A stretch of DNA of 64,000 nucleotides from Enterocloster alcoholdehydrogenati (GCF_013282095.1 NZ_BLTJ01000003.1:248001-312000); one strand, 5' to 3'; numbered from the stretch's first letter, positions 21,141 through 31,959 are shown. Translations and numbers: made by a program. The notes: a model not told the origin generated them from the letters alone.

Positions 21141-22322
21141 ATGAGCTGGATCGGAAAAGACGCTCTGGAGAAAAAACCGGAGCTTACAAAAGAAGAGGCG
21201 GGCCGTGCGCTGGATAGGGCCTGCAGACAGATTTTAAAGAACCTTCCTGTGTTTACAAACCATTTTCAGAAAGCATACAGCGAGAATGGGTTTTATGCCC
21301 CTGCGGAAAATGAGGACTGGACTCCGGGCTTTTGGACCGGGGAGATATGGCTGGCTTATGAGCACACGGGAAATGAGGCGTTTAAGCGTGCGGGAGAGCT
21401 CCAGATGGAAAGCTTTCTAAAGAGGATCAATGAAAAAAGGGATGTAGAAACGCATGATCTGGGATTTATGTATTCCCCCTCCTGCGTGGCAGGCTATAAG
21501 CTGACGAAAAGTGCGGTGGGACGGGAGGCGGCCATCAAGGCGGCAGAGGAGCTGATTACCCGTTTTCACGAAAAAGGCCAGTTTATCCAAGCATGGGGGC
21601 CGTTGGATGCCCCGGATAACTATCGTCTGATCATCGACTGCCTGTTAAATCTGCCCCTTCTTTACTGGGCTTCTCAGGAGACGGGAGATCCCAAATTTAA
21701 GGATATCGCAGAGCGTCATATCCATACGGCACTTGTAAATGTGATACGGCCCGACTTTTCCACCTGGCATACCTTTTTCTTTAACCGTGAGACAGGCGCA
21801 CCGGATCATGGTGCCACCTGCCAGGGATACCGGGACGGCTCCGCCTGGGCCAGAGGACAGGCCTGGGGGATCTACGGAACGGCCATCGGGTATAAATATA
21901 CGAAACGGGAAAGCTATATCCCCATTTTTGAAGGGGTTACGGATTATTACCTGAATCATCTGCCGGAAGATCTGATTCCCTTCTGGGATCTGGAATTTGG
22001 CGACGGGGATGATCAGCCAAGGGATTCCTCCTCCGCCTCTATTGCAGCCTGCGGGCTTCTTGAAATGGCAAAGTATCTGGATCCTGATAAGGCGTCGGCC
22101 TGCCGGTCTCTGGCAGCCCGGTTTATGAAGGCTCTGGCAGACGGGTATGCGGTGAAGGATGAGACAAAGTCAAACGGACTGGTGCTCCACAGTACCTACT
22201 CAAATCATTCTCCGTATAATACCTGCAATCACTATGGGGTGGATGAGTGCAATCTGTGGGGAGATTATTTTTATATGGAAGCCCTGACACGGATATATAA
22301 AGACTGGAATGTGTACTGGTAG
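21141..22322 (+). CDS. Unsaturated glucuronyl hydrolase (GH88)
   Basis: A 393-aa alpha6/alpha6-barrel enzyme that hydrates and removes the 4-deoxy-L-threo-hex-4-enopyranuronosyl unit left by polysaccharide lyases. The two GH88 aspartates are visible: Asp106 in THDLGFMY and Asp166 in IIDCLLNLPLLYWA, 60 residues apart as in Bacillus UGL (88/149). Conserved CQGYRDGSAWARGQAW and DSSSASIAACGLLEMA follow. No signal peptide, so it acts on imported material in the cytoplasm. It lies 70 nt after the permeases and 65 nt before a heparinase-family gene, which is the natural source of its unsaturated substrate. Confidence 0.95.
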   Translation: MSWIGKDALEKKPELTKEEAGRALDRACRQILKNLPVFTNHFQKAYSENGFYAPAENEDWTPGFWTGEIWLAYEHTGNEAFKRAGELQMESFLKRINEKRDVETHDLGFMYSPSCVAGYKLTKSAVGREAAIKAAEELITRFHEKGQFIQAWGPLDAPDNYRLIIDCLLNLPLLYWASQETGDPKFKDIAERHIHTALVNVIRPDFSTWHTFFFNRETGAPDHGATCQGYRDGSAWARGQAWGIYGTAIGYKYTKRESYIPIFEGVTDYYLNHLPEDLIPFWDLEFGDGDDQPRDSSSASIAACGLLEMAKYLDPDKASACRSLAARFMKALADGYAVKDETKSNGLVLHSTYSNHSPYNTCNHYGVDECNLWGDYFYMEALTRIYKDWNVYW

Positions 22323-22387
22323 AGCAGTGGTCAGTGTGTATAAACCTGGGGGCGGCAGAGGGATGCCGCTAGAGAGAGGAAACGAGA

Positions 22388-24403
22388 ATGACAGCAAAGG
22401 AACTTTTTAAACGGGGAAATGAATTTTTTTTCTTTGATGATCCGGCAGAGACTGCGGCGCTGTGCCGGAAAAAATACCCGGAGGACTGTGCTCATATCAT
22501 AAGAGTGGCAGACGAGGTGTGCCGAAATTACTTTCTCTTTGATCTGGAGCATGATCTGGAGCGTACCTGGGAGCCGGTAATATTCCCGGAGGACGCCCCC
22601 ATTGACTGGGAATATCGTCCGGGAAACGATCCGGAATTTACCTTTCAGTTTAACCGGCACCGTTTTTTGATCTGTCTGGGGCAGGCGTACTGGCTTACGG
22701 GAAACAGCGCCTATGAGACGCATTTTTTCCGCCTGCTCATGGATTTTATTGACCATATACGGCGTACGCCAAAAACGGAGCAGACGACCTGGCGGATTCT
22801 GGAGGCAGGGATTCGGGGAGAAAACTGGGTGAAGGCACTGCGGTATTTTAAGGACAGCCCCTTAATGACGGACGAGCGGGCGGAAAAGATCTGGAAATGC
22901 CTGCGGGAGCATGGGGAATATATTATAGAAATGGATTCCCCCTACCGATACATCAGTAACTGGGGAGTCATGGAAAATCATGGCCTTTTTGAAATCGGTA
23001 TTCAGATGCCGGATCTTGAAACCAGGGAGCGGTTTACCTCCATCGCTCTGGAGCGTCTGGCGCGGGAGGCACGTATGCAGATCTTTGATGACGGCGTACA
23101 GTGGGAGCAGTCCCCCATGTATCACAATGAGGTGTTTCACTGCTTTGAGGATGTACTTCTTCTGGCCGGAAGAAACGGGATCAAGGCGCCGGATGAGCTT
23201 TGGGAAGCAATGAGAAAAATGGCCTGCGCCAACCTGGCCTGGATCAGGCCGGATCATCGGCAGATTATCATGGGTGACAGCGACGATATGGATCTGCGGG
23301 ATTATATGAGCATAGCTGCTTACCTGTTAAAGGATCCGGTGCTGAAATCTGGAGGATTCTCAGAACTGGATTTTGAGAGCCTGTGGGATATTGGCGTGAA
23401 GGGGGCCAGGGAATATGCTTTACTGGAAAGCCGAAGGCCGGATTTTATATCTGCAGCCTTAAATGACAGCGGGAATTATTACATCCGGAGTTCCTGGGAG
23501 GAGGATGCAGACCTGCTCCATTTCCACTGTGGAACCATGGGGGCGGGCCACGGTCATTCCGATAAGCTTCATGTGGATCTGATTCTGGCGGGAGAGGATG
23601 TGCTGACGGATTCTGGCCGATATACGTATGTGGTGGATCGAGGGAGATTTGAGTTTAAAAACCCGGACGCCCATAATACAGTGACCGTGGATGGGGAATT
23701 TTTTACGCAGTGTAAGGATGCCTGGGAATGCTCCAAATTAACCCAGCCGGTCAAGCAGCTGTTTAAGGAAAAGGACGGATACGCCTTTATCCAGGGCGGA
23801 AATCTGGGGTATATGCACAAAGGCGTCTTTGTAAATCGGCAAATCGTATCCTTGGGGGACGGTCTTTATGTGATTGCCGATGAACTCTATGGGGCCGGGG
23901 ATCACGAGATGGAACAGTATTGGAATTTCAGCGAGAGGGGAAGGGCTGCCTATGAAAACGGCAGAGCCGTCTTTACCGGAGAACGGGTAAAGGCAGAGCT
24001 CTTATTTGTAAGTCCTGGATGTCAGGCGGTGTTAGGAGAAGGAAAAATCTCCAGACACTACAACCGGTATGAAACCAGGACGCGCCTTGGAGTAAAACGG
24101 GCAGGAAAAGGCTTCCAGTCCATGATTACCGTGATAGGAGGAGGAAAAAAAGAGGAGGAACGCAGGATACGGGCATCTCTGATTCCCGTAAGGTCAGCTC
24201 TGAAGGGCATCACCTACCCGGCATCCATGGCAGAAGCGGTAAAGGTGGAAACGGCAAAGCAGGAATATGTGGTGATCCTCTGCCACCAGGAGGTAAATTC
24301 ACCCACAGATCTTACGGAAGCCGACGGCTGTATGGGATATGGAAATGTGATTGTTTTTGATAAAAGGAAAAGCTGTACAGGCGGAACGGTGCTTTGCTAT
24401 TGA
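22388..24403 (+). CDS. Heparinase II/III-family lyase, second copy
   Basis: A 671-aa protein: N-terminal alpha-helical toroid about residues 30-340 with NWGVMENHGLFEIGIQMP, the Asn/His signature of heparinase II/III enzymes, and a C-terminal beta-sandwich with AGHGHSDKLHVDLILAGEDVLTDSGRYTY containing candidate catalytic His and Tyr residues. It has no signal peptide, like the other lyase here. The start ATG 22388 follows AGAGAGGAAACGAG. It is only distantly similar by eye to the 611-aa lyase at 12137-13972, so the two may split different linkages or chain lengths. It is the last gene of the transporter operon. Confidence 0.87.
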   Translation: MTAKELFKRGNEFFFFDDPAETAALCRKKYPEDCAHIIRVADEVCRNYFLFDLEHDLERTWEPVIFPEDAPIDWEYRPGNDPEFTFQFNRHRFLICLGQAYWLTGNSAYETHFFRLLMDFIDHIRRTPKTEQTTWRILEAGIRGENWVKALRYFKDSPLMTDERAEKIWKCLREHGEYIIEMDSPYRYISNWGVMENHGLFEIGIQMPDLETRERFTSIALERLAREARMQIFDDGVQWEQSPMYHNEVFHCFEDVLLLAGRNGIKAPDELWEAMRKMACANLAWIRPDHRQIIMGDSDDMDLRDYMSIAAYLLKDPVLKSGGFSELDFESLWDIGVKGAREYALLESRRPDFISAALNDSGNYYIRSSWEEDADLLHFHCGTMGAGHGHSDKLHVDLILAGEDVLTDSGRYTYVVDRGRFEFKNPDAHNTVTVDGEFFTQCKDAWECSKLTQPVKQLFKEKDGYAFIQGGNLGYMHKGVFVNRQIVSLGDGLYVIADELYGAGDHEMEQYWNFSERGRAAYENGRAVFTGERVKAELLFVSPGCQAVLGEGKISRHYNRYETRTRLGVKRAGKGFQSMITVIGGGKKEEERRIRASLIPVRSALKGITYPASMAEAVKVETAKQEYVVILCHQEVNSPTDLTEADGCMGYGNVIVFDKRKSCTGGTVLCY

Positions 24404-24464
24404 TAAGGTCTGAAGAAAAAAACTTCATTCCGGTATCGGTATGGCTTTTTAAGGAAATGGGCGT

Positions 24465-24470
24465 TATAAT
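24465..24470 (+). promoter_or_regulatory. -10 box before the cyclo-ligase gene
   Basis: TATAAT at 24465-24470 lies 36 nt before the start codon; no good -35 is visible, so confidence is limited. Confidence 0.35.
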
Positions 24471-24505
24471 GGGAGAAACAATGAGGAATTGACGGTGGGA
24501 GAAAA

Positions 24506-25249
24506 ATGGGGCAGCATAAGGCAGAGAAGGCCGGAGGATATGAGGCGGATATTGTGGAGCCTATAACAGAAAAACAGGGCGTGGCCGTAAAACACAGCAA
24601 GGCGGATGATTGCCGGGGAAGGCAGGAGGGTGTTTCCTGTTACATCTCAGATGATCCTGCGGCAGCAAAAAAAACTCTCCGGCGCAGGATCAGGGATCAG
24701 ATCAGCTGTCTGGATCCTTCTTACTGCCGACAGGCGGATCAGAGGATCATCGGGCGGATTGTAAGCTGGGAGTGCTTTAGGCAGGCGGACACAGTATTTT
24801 GCTTCGTCGGAACGGATCGGGAGATCCATACAAAGCCTCTGATACAGGCTGCCCTTGATCTGGGAAAGAAAATAGCTGTCCCTAAGTGCGTTTCAAAAGG
24901 GATTATGGAGGCACGTCAGATAAGCTCTTTAAATGATCTGGCGCCGGGCAGCTATGGGATCGAGGAGCCGCTGGACACCTGCAGGATCATGCCCCCGGAG
25001 TCTGTCTCTCTGGCGCTCATTCCCTGTCTGACCTGTTCCAGGGATGGACGCCGATTGGGTTATGGGGGAGGATTTTACGACCGGTATCTGGAATCAGTGC
25101 CGGGTATCCGGGCTGTGCTCTGCAGGGGGAGTTTGATGGAGGAGCAGATTCCCTGTGAATCCCATGATTGTCTCATGGACGCTGTGATCTGGGAGGAGGG
25201 GATTCTGGATCTGCGTTTTCCGCGTTATACGGCAGGATCTGACGGGTAA
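24506..25249 (+). CDS. 5-formyltetrahydrofolate cyclo-ligase family protein
   Basis: ATP-dependent conversion of 5-formyl-THF to methenyl-THF. The catalytic domain covers residues about 52-240: KKTLRRRIRDQI, the FCFVGTDREIHTKPLI segment, and the family signature RLGYGGGFYDRYL. The 247-aa product has a polar N-terminal extension of about 50 residues before the usual start; the only ATG is 24506 with a modest GGTGGGAG site, so either the extension is real or translation starts at an internal GTG. There is no operon link to the upstream lyase gene. Confidence 0.88.
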   Translation: MGQHKAEKAGGYEADIVEPITEKQGVAVKHSKADDCRGRQEGVSCYISDDPAAAKKTLRRRIRDQISCLDPSYCRQADQRIIGRIVSWECFRQADTVFCFVGTDREIHTKPLIQAALDLGKKIAVPKCVSKGIMEARQISSLNDLAPGSYGIEEPLDTCRIMPPESVSLALIPCLTCSRDGRRLGYGGGFYDRYLESVPGIRAVLCRGSLMEEQIPCESHDCLMDAVIWEEGILDLRFPRYTAGSDG

Positions 25250-25374
25250 GCGGCTGCCGATTTCATATCATATGTGAAATAAAGACCGCATACTGAAAAA
25301 ATATTCTGCAAACAGTCATAATCATGGCAGAGCTGCTTATATTGTAAGTAAACACGGACTGTTTGAGGTTTCAT

Positions 25375-26625
25375 ATGGTAAAAGCTCAGGAAGCAAGTTC
25401 CAGAGGTTTCTTACAGATCAACGTAGTCAATATCCAGAACAATTTTCCCATTCAGAATGCAACCGTAAGCATACGCACCAAGGGAGAGCCTGACCGGGTG
25501 CTGGAGGAGGTAAAAACCAATTCCTCCGGCCAGACGGAACAGCTCTCCCTTCCTGCACCTCCGGTGGAATACAGCTTAAGTCCGGGGATCATTCAGCCAT
25601 ATTCCGAATACGACCTTATCATCCGGGCAGAAGGCTTTGATCCCCTTGCCATTTCCGGCACCGAGATCCTGGCAGATTCCAATGCCATCCAGCCGGCGGC
25701 CATGACGCCTGTGGGGCGGCAGCAGCCTCCTGAGGATCCGGTGGTGATCCCGGATCACACCCTTTACGGAAATTATCCTCCAAAGATTGCAGAGGATGAG
25801 ATAAAACCGGTCAATGAAAGCGGTGAGATTGTTTTAAGCCGTGTGGTGGTTCCGCAGACAGTTGTAGTTCATGACGGAGTTCCAAGCGATTCCACAGCCA
25901 GAAATTACTATGTTCCCTATCGGGATTATATTAAGAACGTGGCCTCCAGTGAGATCTATTCCACCTGGCCTGAAAGCTCCATTACCGCCAACGTGCTGGC
26001 CATCATGTCATTTACCTTAAATCGGGTGTATACAGAATGGTACAGGAACCAGGGGTATGATTTTACCATCACATCTTCTACCGCCTTTGACCATAAGTGG
26101 ATTTACGGCAGAAACATTTTCCAGAGTATCTCCCAGGTGGTGGATGAAATCTTTGACGCCTACCTTTCCCGCCCCGGCGTCCGCCAGCCCATCCTTACTC
26201 AATACTGCGACGGGAGGCAGGTTCAGTGTCCGGACTGGATGACACAATGGGGTTCCTGCGATCTTGGAGAGCGCGGCTACAGCCCTATTGAGATACTCCG
26301 ATACTTTTACGGCGACTCCATCTACATCAACACCGCAGAGCAGATTTCCGGCATTCCTGCATCATGGCCTGGTTCCAACCTCACTCAGGGAAGTTCTGGC
26401 CCAAAGGTACGCCAGTTACAGGAACAGTTAGACGCTATCGCCGCTGTTTATACAGCCATTCCGCGTGTCACCCCTGACGGTATTTACGGCCCCCGCACCG
26501 CCGAAGCTGTGCGGGAGTTCCAGAGCATATTCGGGCTGCCCCAGACAGGTGTAGTGGATTTTGCTACCTGGTACCGGATTTCCCATATCTATGTGGGGAT
26601 ATCGCGGATTGCAGAACTGGTGTAA
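25375..26625 (+). CDS. Spore-cortex-lytic-like protein (SleC/SpoIID-like plus PG-binding domain)
   Basis: A 416-aa protein with three parts. Residues about 10-110 look like a beta-rich carboxypeptidase-regulatory-like domain (FLQINVVNIQNNFPIQNATVSI). Residues about 178-335 carry a SpoIID-like pattern, VPYRDYIKNVASSEIYSTWP with a candidate catalytic Glu193, matching the lytic-transglycosylase motif of SpoIID. Residues about 345-410 are a peptidoglycan-binding type-1 domain (GPKVRQLQEQL, PDGIYGPRTAEAVREFQ). The overall plan resembles clostridial SleC cortex lysins. There is no signal peptide. ATG 25375 follows GAGG at 25365-25368. Assignment to SleC is by resemblance only. Confidence 0.7.
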   Translation: MVKAQEASSRGFLQINVVNIQNNFPIQNATVSIRTKGEPDRVLEEVKTNSSGQTEQLSLPAPPVEYSLSPGIIQPYSEYDLIIRAEGFDPLAISGTEILADSNAIQPAAMTPVGRQQPPEDPVVIPDHTLYGNYPPKIAEDEIKPVNESGEIVLSRVVVPQTVVVHDGVPSDSTARNYYVPYRDYIKNVASSEIYSTWPESSITANVLAIMSFTLNRVYTEWYRNQGYDFTITSSTAFDHKWIYGRNIFQSISQVVDEIFDAYLSRPGVRQPILTQYCDGRQVQCPDWMTQWGSCDLGERGYSPIEILRYFYGDSIYINTAEQISGIPASWPGSNLTQGSSGPKVRQLQEQLDAIAAVYTAIPRVTPDGIYGPRTAEAVREFQSIFGLPQTGVVDFATWYRISHIYVGISRIAELV

Positions 26626-26916
26626 CAGGAAAAATTTCTTTCACAATCCCATTTAAGAGAAATTTTACTATCCAATATCCCTAAAATGAGTTATACTGAT
26701 AAAAGAACGCCGTGTGAGATGCGGCGCTTTGAGGCCGGAGCGGCGTTTCTTCCAAATTTATAGGGAAAGGAACTGCCGCCAGATGCAGGCAAGGTATGGT
26801 TTGGCCATACACGCCAGAGTCCATCCGTATTCCGGCACGCCAAGATGAATAAAGGGAATGATCACCTATATCCGGTTTTTACTGGCCGGACACAGGAGAT
26901 CAGGAAAGGGAGAAAT
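26626..26916 (+). other. Intergenic region with hairpins before the EIIA gene
   Basis: It holds an AT-rich inverted repeat AAAATTTCT/AGAAATTTT (26631-26639, 26658-26666), a -10-like TATACT (26692-26697), a stem AACGCCG/CGGCGTT (26706-26712 with 26741-26747) and a perfect GTATGG/CCATAC hairpin (26794-26799, 26805-26810). The transcribed leader of about 215 nt is therefore folded, but no known riboswitch class was recognised. Confidence 0.45.
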
Positions 26917-27387
26917 ATGGGATTTTTATTTGGAAAAAAGAAACCGGATTTTATATCGCCAGCAGGAGGAACACTGATAGACATTACAGCGGTTGCGGAT
27001 CCTGCTTTTTCCTCTAAGATGATGGGAGACGGCTTTGCCATTGACCTGGCAGAGGGAGAGGTGGTTGCTCCCTTTGATGCGGAGGTAACGGCAGCTTTTC
27101 CCACTGGTCATGCATATGGTCTCAGAAGAAAAGACGGGGTGGAATGTCTGATCCACATCGGTATGGACACCGTAGAGTTAAACGGAGAGGGCTTTGACGT
27201 AAAGGTAGAGCAGGGAGCCAAAGTAAAGCAGGGCCAGACTCTGGTAGTGGTAGATTTAGAGGCAGTACGGGCAAAAGGCAAATCACTGGTAACCCCCGTG
27301 ATCTTCCCAAGTGGAGCCGCCTTTACCATGAACAAAAAAGAGGGAACGGTAGCAAAGGGCGAAGAAAATATTCTCAAATTTTCCTAA
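26917..27387 (+). CDS. PTS glucose-type EIIA domain protein (Crr-like)
   Basis: A 156-aa soluble phosphocarrier of the EIIA-Glc family. It has the full beta-sandwich pattern: SPAGGTLIDITAVADPAFSSKMMGDGFAI, the support histidine in GHAYGL and the phosphorylated histidine in CLIHIGMDTVEL. The start ATG 26917 follows AGGAAAGGGAG; an upstream ATG at 26845 would add 24 residues without family similarity. It is a stand-alone gene that can donate phosphate to EIIBC proteins lacking their own EIIA. A strong terminator follows. Confidence 0.95.
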   Translation: MGFLFGKKKPDFISPAGGTLIDITAVADPAFSSKMMGDGFAIDLAEGEVVAPFDAEVTAAFPTGHAYGLRRKDGVECLIHIGMDTVELNGEGFDVKVEQGAKVKQGQTLVVVDLEAVRAKGKSLVTPVIFPSGAAFTMNKKEGTVAKGEENILKFS

Positions 27388-27394
27388 TGGATAT

Positions 27395-27438
27395 AACCGG
27401 GCAGAAGGCGTAAGACAGCACCTTCTGCCCGGTTTTTT
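27395..27438 (+). terminator. Intrinsic terminator after EIIA
   Basis: A 14-bp perfect stem (27395-27408 with 27421-27434), 12-nt loop, then a run of T to 27438. Confidence 0.93.
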
Positions 27439-27535
27439 GTTGTCATGTCACCGAAATATCGGGGATTTTTTCGGCAGACAGGTTTAATGCCAAAAAAGAT
27501 TAGATCACAACAAAAAAATTTAGCCGTTGAATCCA

Positions 27536-27564
27536 TTGAAAAATAAATTGAAATAAAGTATAAT
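27536..27564 (+). promoter_or_regulatory. Promoter of carAB
   Basis: TTGAAA (27536-27541), a 17-nt spacer and TATAAT (27559-27564). The leader of about 100 nt contains a TGGAAGG/CCTTCCA hairpin (27599-27605, 27618-27624). The PyrR-binding consensus was not seen. Confidence 0.85.
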
Positions 27565-27667
27565 CTTTACAATTTGGGCTGACGCAGAAAGCTGGCCCTG
27601 GAAGGGTTTCAGATACGCCTTCCAATCCCCAAACAAACACACATAAGAAAGGACAGGTACCCCCCAT

Positions 27668-28741
27668 ATGAAAGCATACCTTATATTGGAAGACGGCACT
27701 GTATTCACCGGCACCAGCATTGGAGCGGAACGTGAAGTGATCAGTGAGATCGTATTCAACACCTCTATGACCGGCTATCTGGAAGTGCTGACAGACCCGT
27801 CTTACGCCGGCCAGGCAGTAGTTATGACCTATCCGCTTATTGGCAATTACGGAATCTGCCGTGAGGACATGGAATCAAAGAGAGCATGGCCGGACGCATA
27901 CATTGTCCGCGAATTATCCAGGATCCCAAGCAATTTCCGCAGCGAGGACACCATTCAGAATTTTTTAAAAGAGTACGATATTCCCGGAATCAGCGGAATT
28001 GATACAAGAGCCCTGACCAAGCTTTTAAGAGAGAAGGGCACTATGAACGGGATGATCACTACCAAAGAGTACACAGATCACTCTGAAGTTCTTAACCGGA
28101 TCAAGGCTTATTCCGTAGAAGGCGTTGTTTTAAAAACTACTACAAAGGAAAAATACGTTCTTCCCGGAAATGGAAAAAAGGTAGCCCTTATGGATTTTGG
28201 TGCAAAGCGCAATATTGCCCGTTCCTTAAATGAGAGAGGCTGCGAGGTTACAGTTTATCCCGCGGACACACCGGCAGAGGAAGTGCTGGCCGCAGCTCCT
28301 GACGGCATTATGCTTTCCAACGGCCCTGGCGATCCTAAGGAAAATACTGCTATAATTAAGGAAGTAAAAAAACTTTACGACTCCAATGTTCCTATTTTTG
28401 CAATCTGTCTGGGACACCAGCTGATGGCTCTTGCAAACGGTATGGACACTTATAAGTTAAAATACGGCCACAGAGGCGGCAACCATCCGGTAAAGGATCT
28501 GGAGACGGGACGTGTTTACATTTCCTCTCAGAACCACGGCTATGCGGTAGACGCAAAGACCATCTCGCCAGAGATCGCCGAGCCCGCATTTATCAATGTC
28601 AACGATGGTACCAACGAAGGCTTAAAATACACAGGAAAGAACATTTTCACCGTGCAGTACCACCCGGAGGCCTGCCCAGGCCCCTTAGATTCCGGATACC
28701 TGTTCGACCGTTTCCTTAAAATGATGGAGGTAAATGACTGA
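27668..28741 (+). CDS. carA: Carbamoyl-phosphate synthase small subunit
   Basis: Glutamine amidotransferase subunit that feeds ammonia to CarB. The 357-aa protein has the N-terminal CarA domain ([16 protein letters not shown]) and a class-I GATase domain with the nucleophile Cys in [13 protein letters not shown] and the catalytic His/Glu in [11 protein letters not shown]. The start ATG follows AAGGAC about 15 nt upstream, a weak site. Its stop and the carB start share one base (TGATG), so the pair is translationally coupled. It serves arginine and pyrimidine synthesis. Confidence 0.97.
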   Translation: MKAYLILEDGTVFTGTSIGAEREVISEIVFNTSMTGYLEVLTDPSYAGQAVVMTYPLIGNYGICREDMESKRAWPDAYIVRELSRIPSNFRSEDTIQNFLKEYDIPGISGIDTRALTKLLREKGTMNGMITTKEYTDHSEVLNRIKAYSVEGVVLKTTTKEKYVLPGNGKKVALMDFGAKRNIARSLNERGCEVTVYPADTPAEEVLAAAPDGIMLSNGPGDPKENTAIIKEVKKLYDSNVPIFAICLGHQLMALANGMDTYKLKYGHRGGNHPVKDLETGRVYISSQNHGYAVDAKTISPEIAEPAFINVNDGTNEGLKYTGKNIFTVQYHPEACPGPLDSGYLFDRFLKMMEVND

Positions 28742-31700
28742 TGCCAAAGAATCCTGAAATCAAAAAAGTTCTGGTACTGGGCTCCGGCCCCATCGTGATC
28801 GGCCAGGCGGCTGAATTTGACTATGCAGGCACACAGGCCTGCCGCTCCTTAAAAGAAGAGGGGATTGAAGTTGTGCTCTTAAACTCCAACCCTGCTACCA
28901 TTATGACAGATAAGGATATTGCGGACCGGGTATACATCGAGCCGCTGACGGTAGAGGTAGTTGAGCAGTTAATCTTAAAGGAAAAGCCTGACAGTATTCT
29001 TCCGACCCTGGGCGGCCAGGCAGGACTGAATCTTGCCATGGAGCTTGAGGATGCAGGTTTCCTTGAAAAACATAATGTGCGCCTGATCGGAACTACAGCC
29101 CTGACCATCAAAAAGGCTGAGGACCGTGAGATGTTTAAGGAAACCATGGAAAAAATCGGCGAGCCGGTGGCTCCATCTGACATCGTAGAGGACGTAAAGA
29201 CAGGACTTGAGATCGCTGCAAGGATCGGTTATCCGGTGGTGCTCCGTCCTGCCTACACCCTGGGCGGCTCTGGCGGCGGTATTGCCCACAACCCGGAGCA
29301 GTGCGCCGAGATCCTTGAAAATGGCCTTCGCCTTTCCCGCGTGGGACAGGTTCTGGTAGAGCGCTGCATCGCAGGCTGGAAGGAGATCGAGTACGAGGTA
29401 ATGCGCGACGGCGCAGGCAACGTGATTACGGTCTGCAATATGGAAAATATTGATCCTGTAGGCGTACACACCGGTGACAGCATCGTTGTAGCTCCTTCTC
29501 AGACACTGGGAGATAAGGAGTACCAGATGCTCAGAACCTCCGCTTTAAACATCATCAGTGAGCTGGGAATTACCGGCGGCTGCAATGTGCAGTATGCGTT
29601 AAATCCTGACAGCTTTGAATACTGCGTTATCGAGGTAAATCCCCGTGTAAGCCGTTCCTCCGCTCTGGCTTCCAAGGCTACGGGCTATCCCATTGCAAAG
29701 GTAGCGGCAAAAATTGCTCTGGGCTACACGCTGGATGAGATCAAAAATGCCGTTACAAAGAAAACGTATGCGAGCTTCGAGCCTATGCTGGATTACTGCG
29801 TGGTAAAGATGCCGAGACTTCCATTCGATAAATTCATAAGCGCCAAGCGTGCGCTGGGAACCCAGATGAAGGCTACGGGTGAGGTGATGAGCATCTGCAC
29901 CAACTTTGAGGGCGCTCTGATGAAGGCAATCCGCTCTTTAGAGCAGCACGTGGACTGCCTTCTGTCCTATGATTTTACAGAGCTTTCCTATACAGAACTT
30001 GTAAATGAGCTCTACAAAGTGGATGATATGCGCATCTGGCGAATTGCCGAGGCCCTGCGCCGCGGTTTCCCCTACGGCCTGATCCATGAGATCACCCGCA
30101 TTGATTTCTGGTTCATCGACAAGCTGGCTGTGCTGGTAGAGATGGAGAAGGAGCTGAAAGAGGTAGGAGAAGGAAAGAAAGAGCTGACTCTGGAGCTGTT
30201 AGCAGAAGCAAAGCGCATTGAGTATCCTGACAATGTGATTGCAAGACTGACCGGAATGGAACAGAGTGCCGTCAAAAAGCTGCGCTATGACAACAACATT
30301 CGGGCCGCCTATAAGATGGTAGATACCTGTGCCGCTGAGTTTGCCGCTGAGACGCCATATTACTATTCCTGTTTCGGCAGCTTTAACGAAGCGGAAAAGA
30401 CAGAGGGAAGAAAAAAGGTTCTGGTTCTTGGCTCCGGCCCCATCCGCATCGGCCAGGGAATCGAATTTGATTTCTGTTCCGTACACAGCACCTGGGCTTT
30501 CAGCAAAGAGGGATATGAGACCATTATCATCAACAATAACCCTGAGACCGTAAGTACGGACTTTGACATTGCGGATAAACTGTATTTCGAGCCTCTGACG
30601 CCAGAGGATGTGGAGAGTATCGTTGACGTTGAAAAGCCGGACGGCGCTGTGGTTCAGTTCGGCGGTCAGACAGCCATCAAGCTTACCGAGGCACTTATGA
30701 AAATGGGCGTCCCGATTCTGGGAACCGCGGCTGAGGACGTAGATGCAGCCGAGGACAGAGAGCGCTTTGACGCTATTCTGGAAGAGTGCGGTATTCCAAG
30801 ACCGGCAGGCCATACCGTATTTACCGCCGAGGAGGCAAAGGAAGCGGCCAATAAGCTGGGCTATCCCGTTCTTGTGCGTCCTTCCTATGTACTGGGCGGT
30901 CAGGGTATGCAGATTGCCATCAATGATGAGGATATTGATGAATTTATCGGAATCATTAACCAGATTGCCCAGGAACACCCGATCCTGGTAGATAAATATA
31001 TCATGGGCAAGGAGATTGAGGTAGACGCTATCTGTGACGGCACCGATATCCTGATCCCCGGCATTATGCAGCACATTGAGCGTACCGGTATTCATTCCGG
31101 CGACAGTATCTCTGTTTACCCTGCTCAGGACATTACAGAGAAAAATGTGGAAACCATCGTGGATTACACTGCCAAGCTGGCTAGGGCCCTTCATGTTAAA
31201 GGAATGATCAACATCCAGTTTATTGTGGACGGAGATGACGTATATATCATCGAGGTAAATCCGCGTTCCTCCCGTACCGTGCCTTATATCAGCAAGGTGA
31301 CCGGAATCCCCATCGTTCCTCTGGCTACCCAGATCATCTGCGGCCATACCATTAAGGAACTGGGCTATACACCTGGTTTACAGCCTGCCGCTGACTATAT
31401 TGCCATCAAGATGCCTGTATTCTCCTTTGAGAAGATCCGGGGCGCAGACATCAGTCTGGGGCCTGAGATGAAGTCCACGGGCGAGTGCCTTGGTATTGCA
31501 AAGACCTTCAACGAAGCCCTTTACAAGGCCTTCGAGGGCGCCGGAATCCGGCTGCCGAAGTATAAGAAAATGATTATGACGATCCGTGAAAGCGAGCAGG
31601 AGGAGGCCGTGGAGATCGCCCGCCGCTTTACAGAGGTGGGTTACCAGATCTTTGCCACCAGAGGCACCGCCCGCACCTTAAATGCACACGGAGTAAAGGC

Positions 31701-31959
31701 ATATGAGATTCGCAAGCTGGAGCAGGAGTCTCCTAATATTCTGGATCTTGTGCTGGGCCATCAGATCGATCTGATCATCGATATCCCGGCCCAGGGCGCA
31801 GAGCGCAGCCATGACGGTTTTATCATCCGCCGCAATGCCATCGAGACAGGCGTCAACGTCCTCACTGCTCTGGATACCGCAAGGGCGCTGGTGACCAGTC
31901 TGGAAAACCGTGCCAAAGATATGACACTGATCGATATTGCTATGGTAAAGAACGCTTAA
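28741..31959 (+). CDS. carB: Carbamoyl-phosphate synthase large subunit
   Basis: The 1072-aa catalytic subunit has two homologous ATP-grasp halves: the first starts [27 protein letters not shown], the second [21 protein letters not shown] near residue 558. The C-terminal about 130 residues are the MGS-like allosteric domain ([19 protein letters not shown]). Full family length, no interruption. A terminator lies about 60 nt downstream. Codon use is strongly biased, as expected for a well-expressed biosynthetic gene. Confidence 0.98.
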   Translation: MPKNPEIKKVLVLGSGPIVIGQAAEFDYAGTQACRSLKEEGIEVVLLNSNPATIMTDKDIADRVYIEPLTVEVVEQLILKEKPDSILPTLGGQAGLNLAMELEDAGFLEKHNVRLIGTTALTIKKAEDREMFKETMEKIGEPVAPSDIVEDVKTGLEIAARIGYPVVLRPAYTLGGSGGGIAHNPEQCAEILENGLRLSRVGQVLVERCIAGWKEIEYEVMRDGAGNVITVCNMENIDPVGVHTGDSIVVAPSQTLGDKEYQMLRTSALNIISELGITGGCNVQYALNPDSFEYCVIEVNPRVSRSSALASKATGYPIAKVAAKIALGYTLDEIKNAVTKKTYASFEPMLDYCVVKMPRLPFDKFISAKRALGTQMKATGEVMSICTNFEGALMKAIRSLEQHVDCLLSYDFTELSYTELVNELYKVDDMRIWRIAEALRRGFPYGLIHEITRIDFWFIDKLAVLVEMEKELKEVGEGKKELTLELLAEAKRIEYPDNVIARLTGMEQSAVKKLRYDNNIRAAYKMVDTCAAEFAAETPYYYSCFGSFNEAEKTEGRKKVLVLGSGPIRIGQGIEFDFCSVHSTWAFSKEGYETIIINNNPETVSTDFDIADKLYFEPLTPEDVESIVDVEKPDGAVVQFGGQTAIKLTEALMKMGVPILGTAAEDVDAAEDRERFDAILEECGIPRPAGHTVFTAEEAKEAANKLGYPVLVRPSYVLGGQGMQIAINDEDIDEFIGIINQIAQEHPILVDKYIMGKEIEVDAICDGTDILIPGIMQHIERTGIHSGDSISVYPAQDITEKNVETIVDYTAKLARALHVKGMINIQFIVDGDDVYIIEVNPRSSRTVPYISKVTGIPIVPLATQIICGHTIKELGYTPGLQPAADYIAIKMPVFSFEKIRGADISLGPEMKSTGECLGIAKTFNEALYKAFEGAGIRLPKYKKMIMTIRESEQEEAVEIARRFTEVGYQIFATRGTARTLNAHGVKAYEIRKLEQESPNILDLVLGHQIDLIIDIPAQGAERSHDGFIIRRNAIETGVNVLTALDTARALVTSLENRAKDMTLIDIAMVKNA

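Noticed and set aside
27565-27667. PyrR-type attenuator before carA
   Set aside because: A hairpin is present but the PyrR anti-antiterminator consensus and a U-tract are not.
30199-31347. 382-codon open frame antisense to carB
   Set aside because: It lies wholly inside a conserved gene, has no ribosome site or known motif, and arises from the codon bias of carB.
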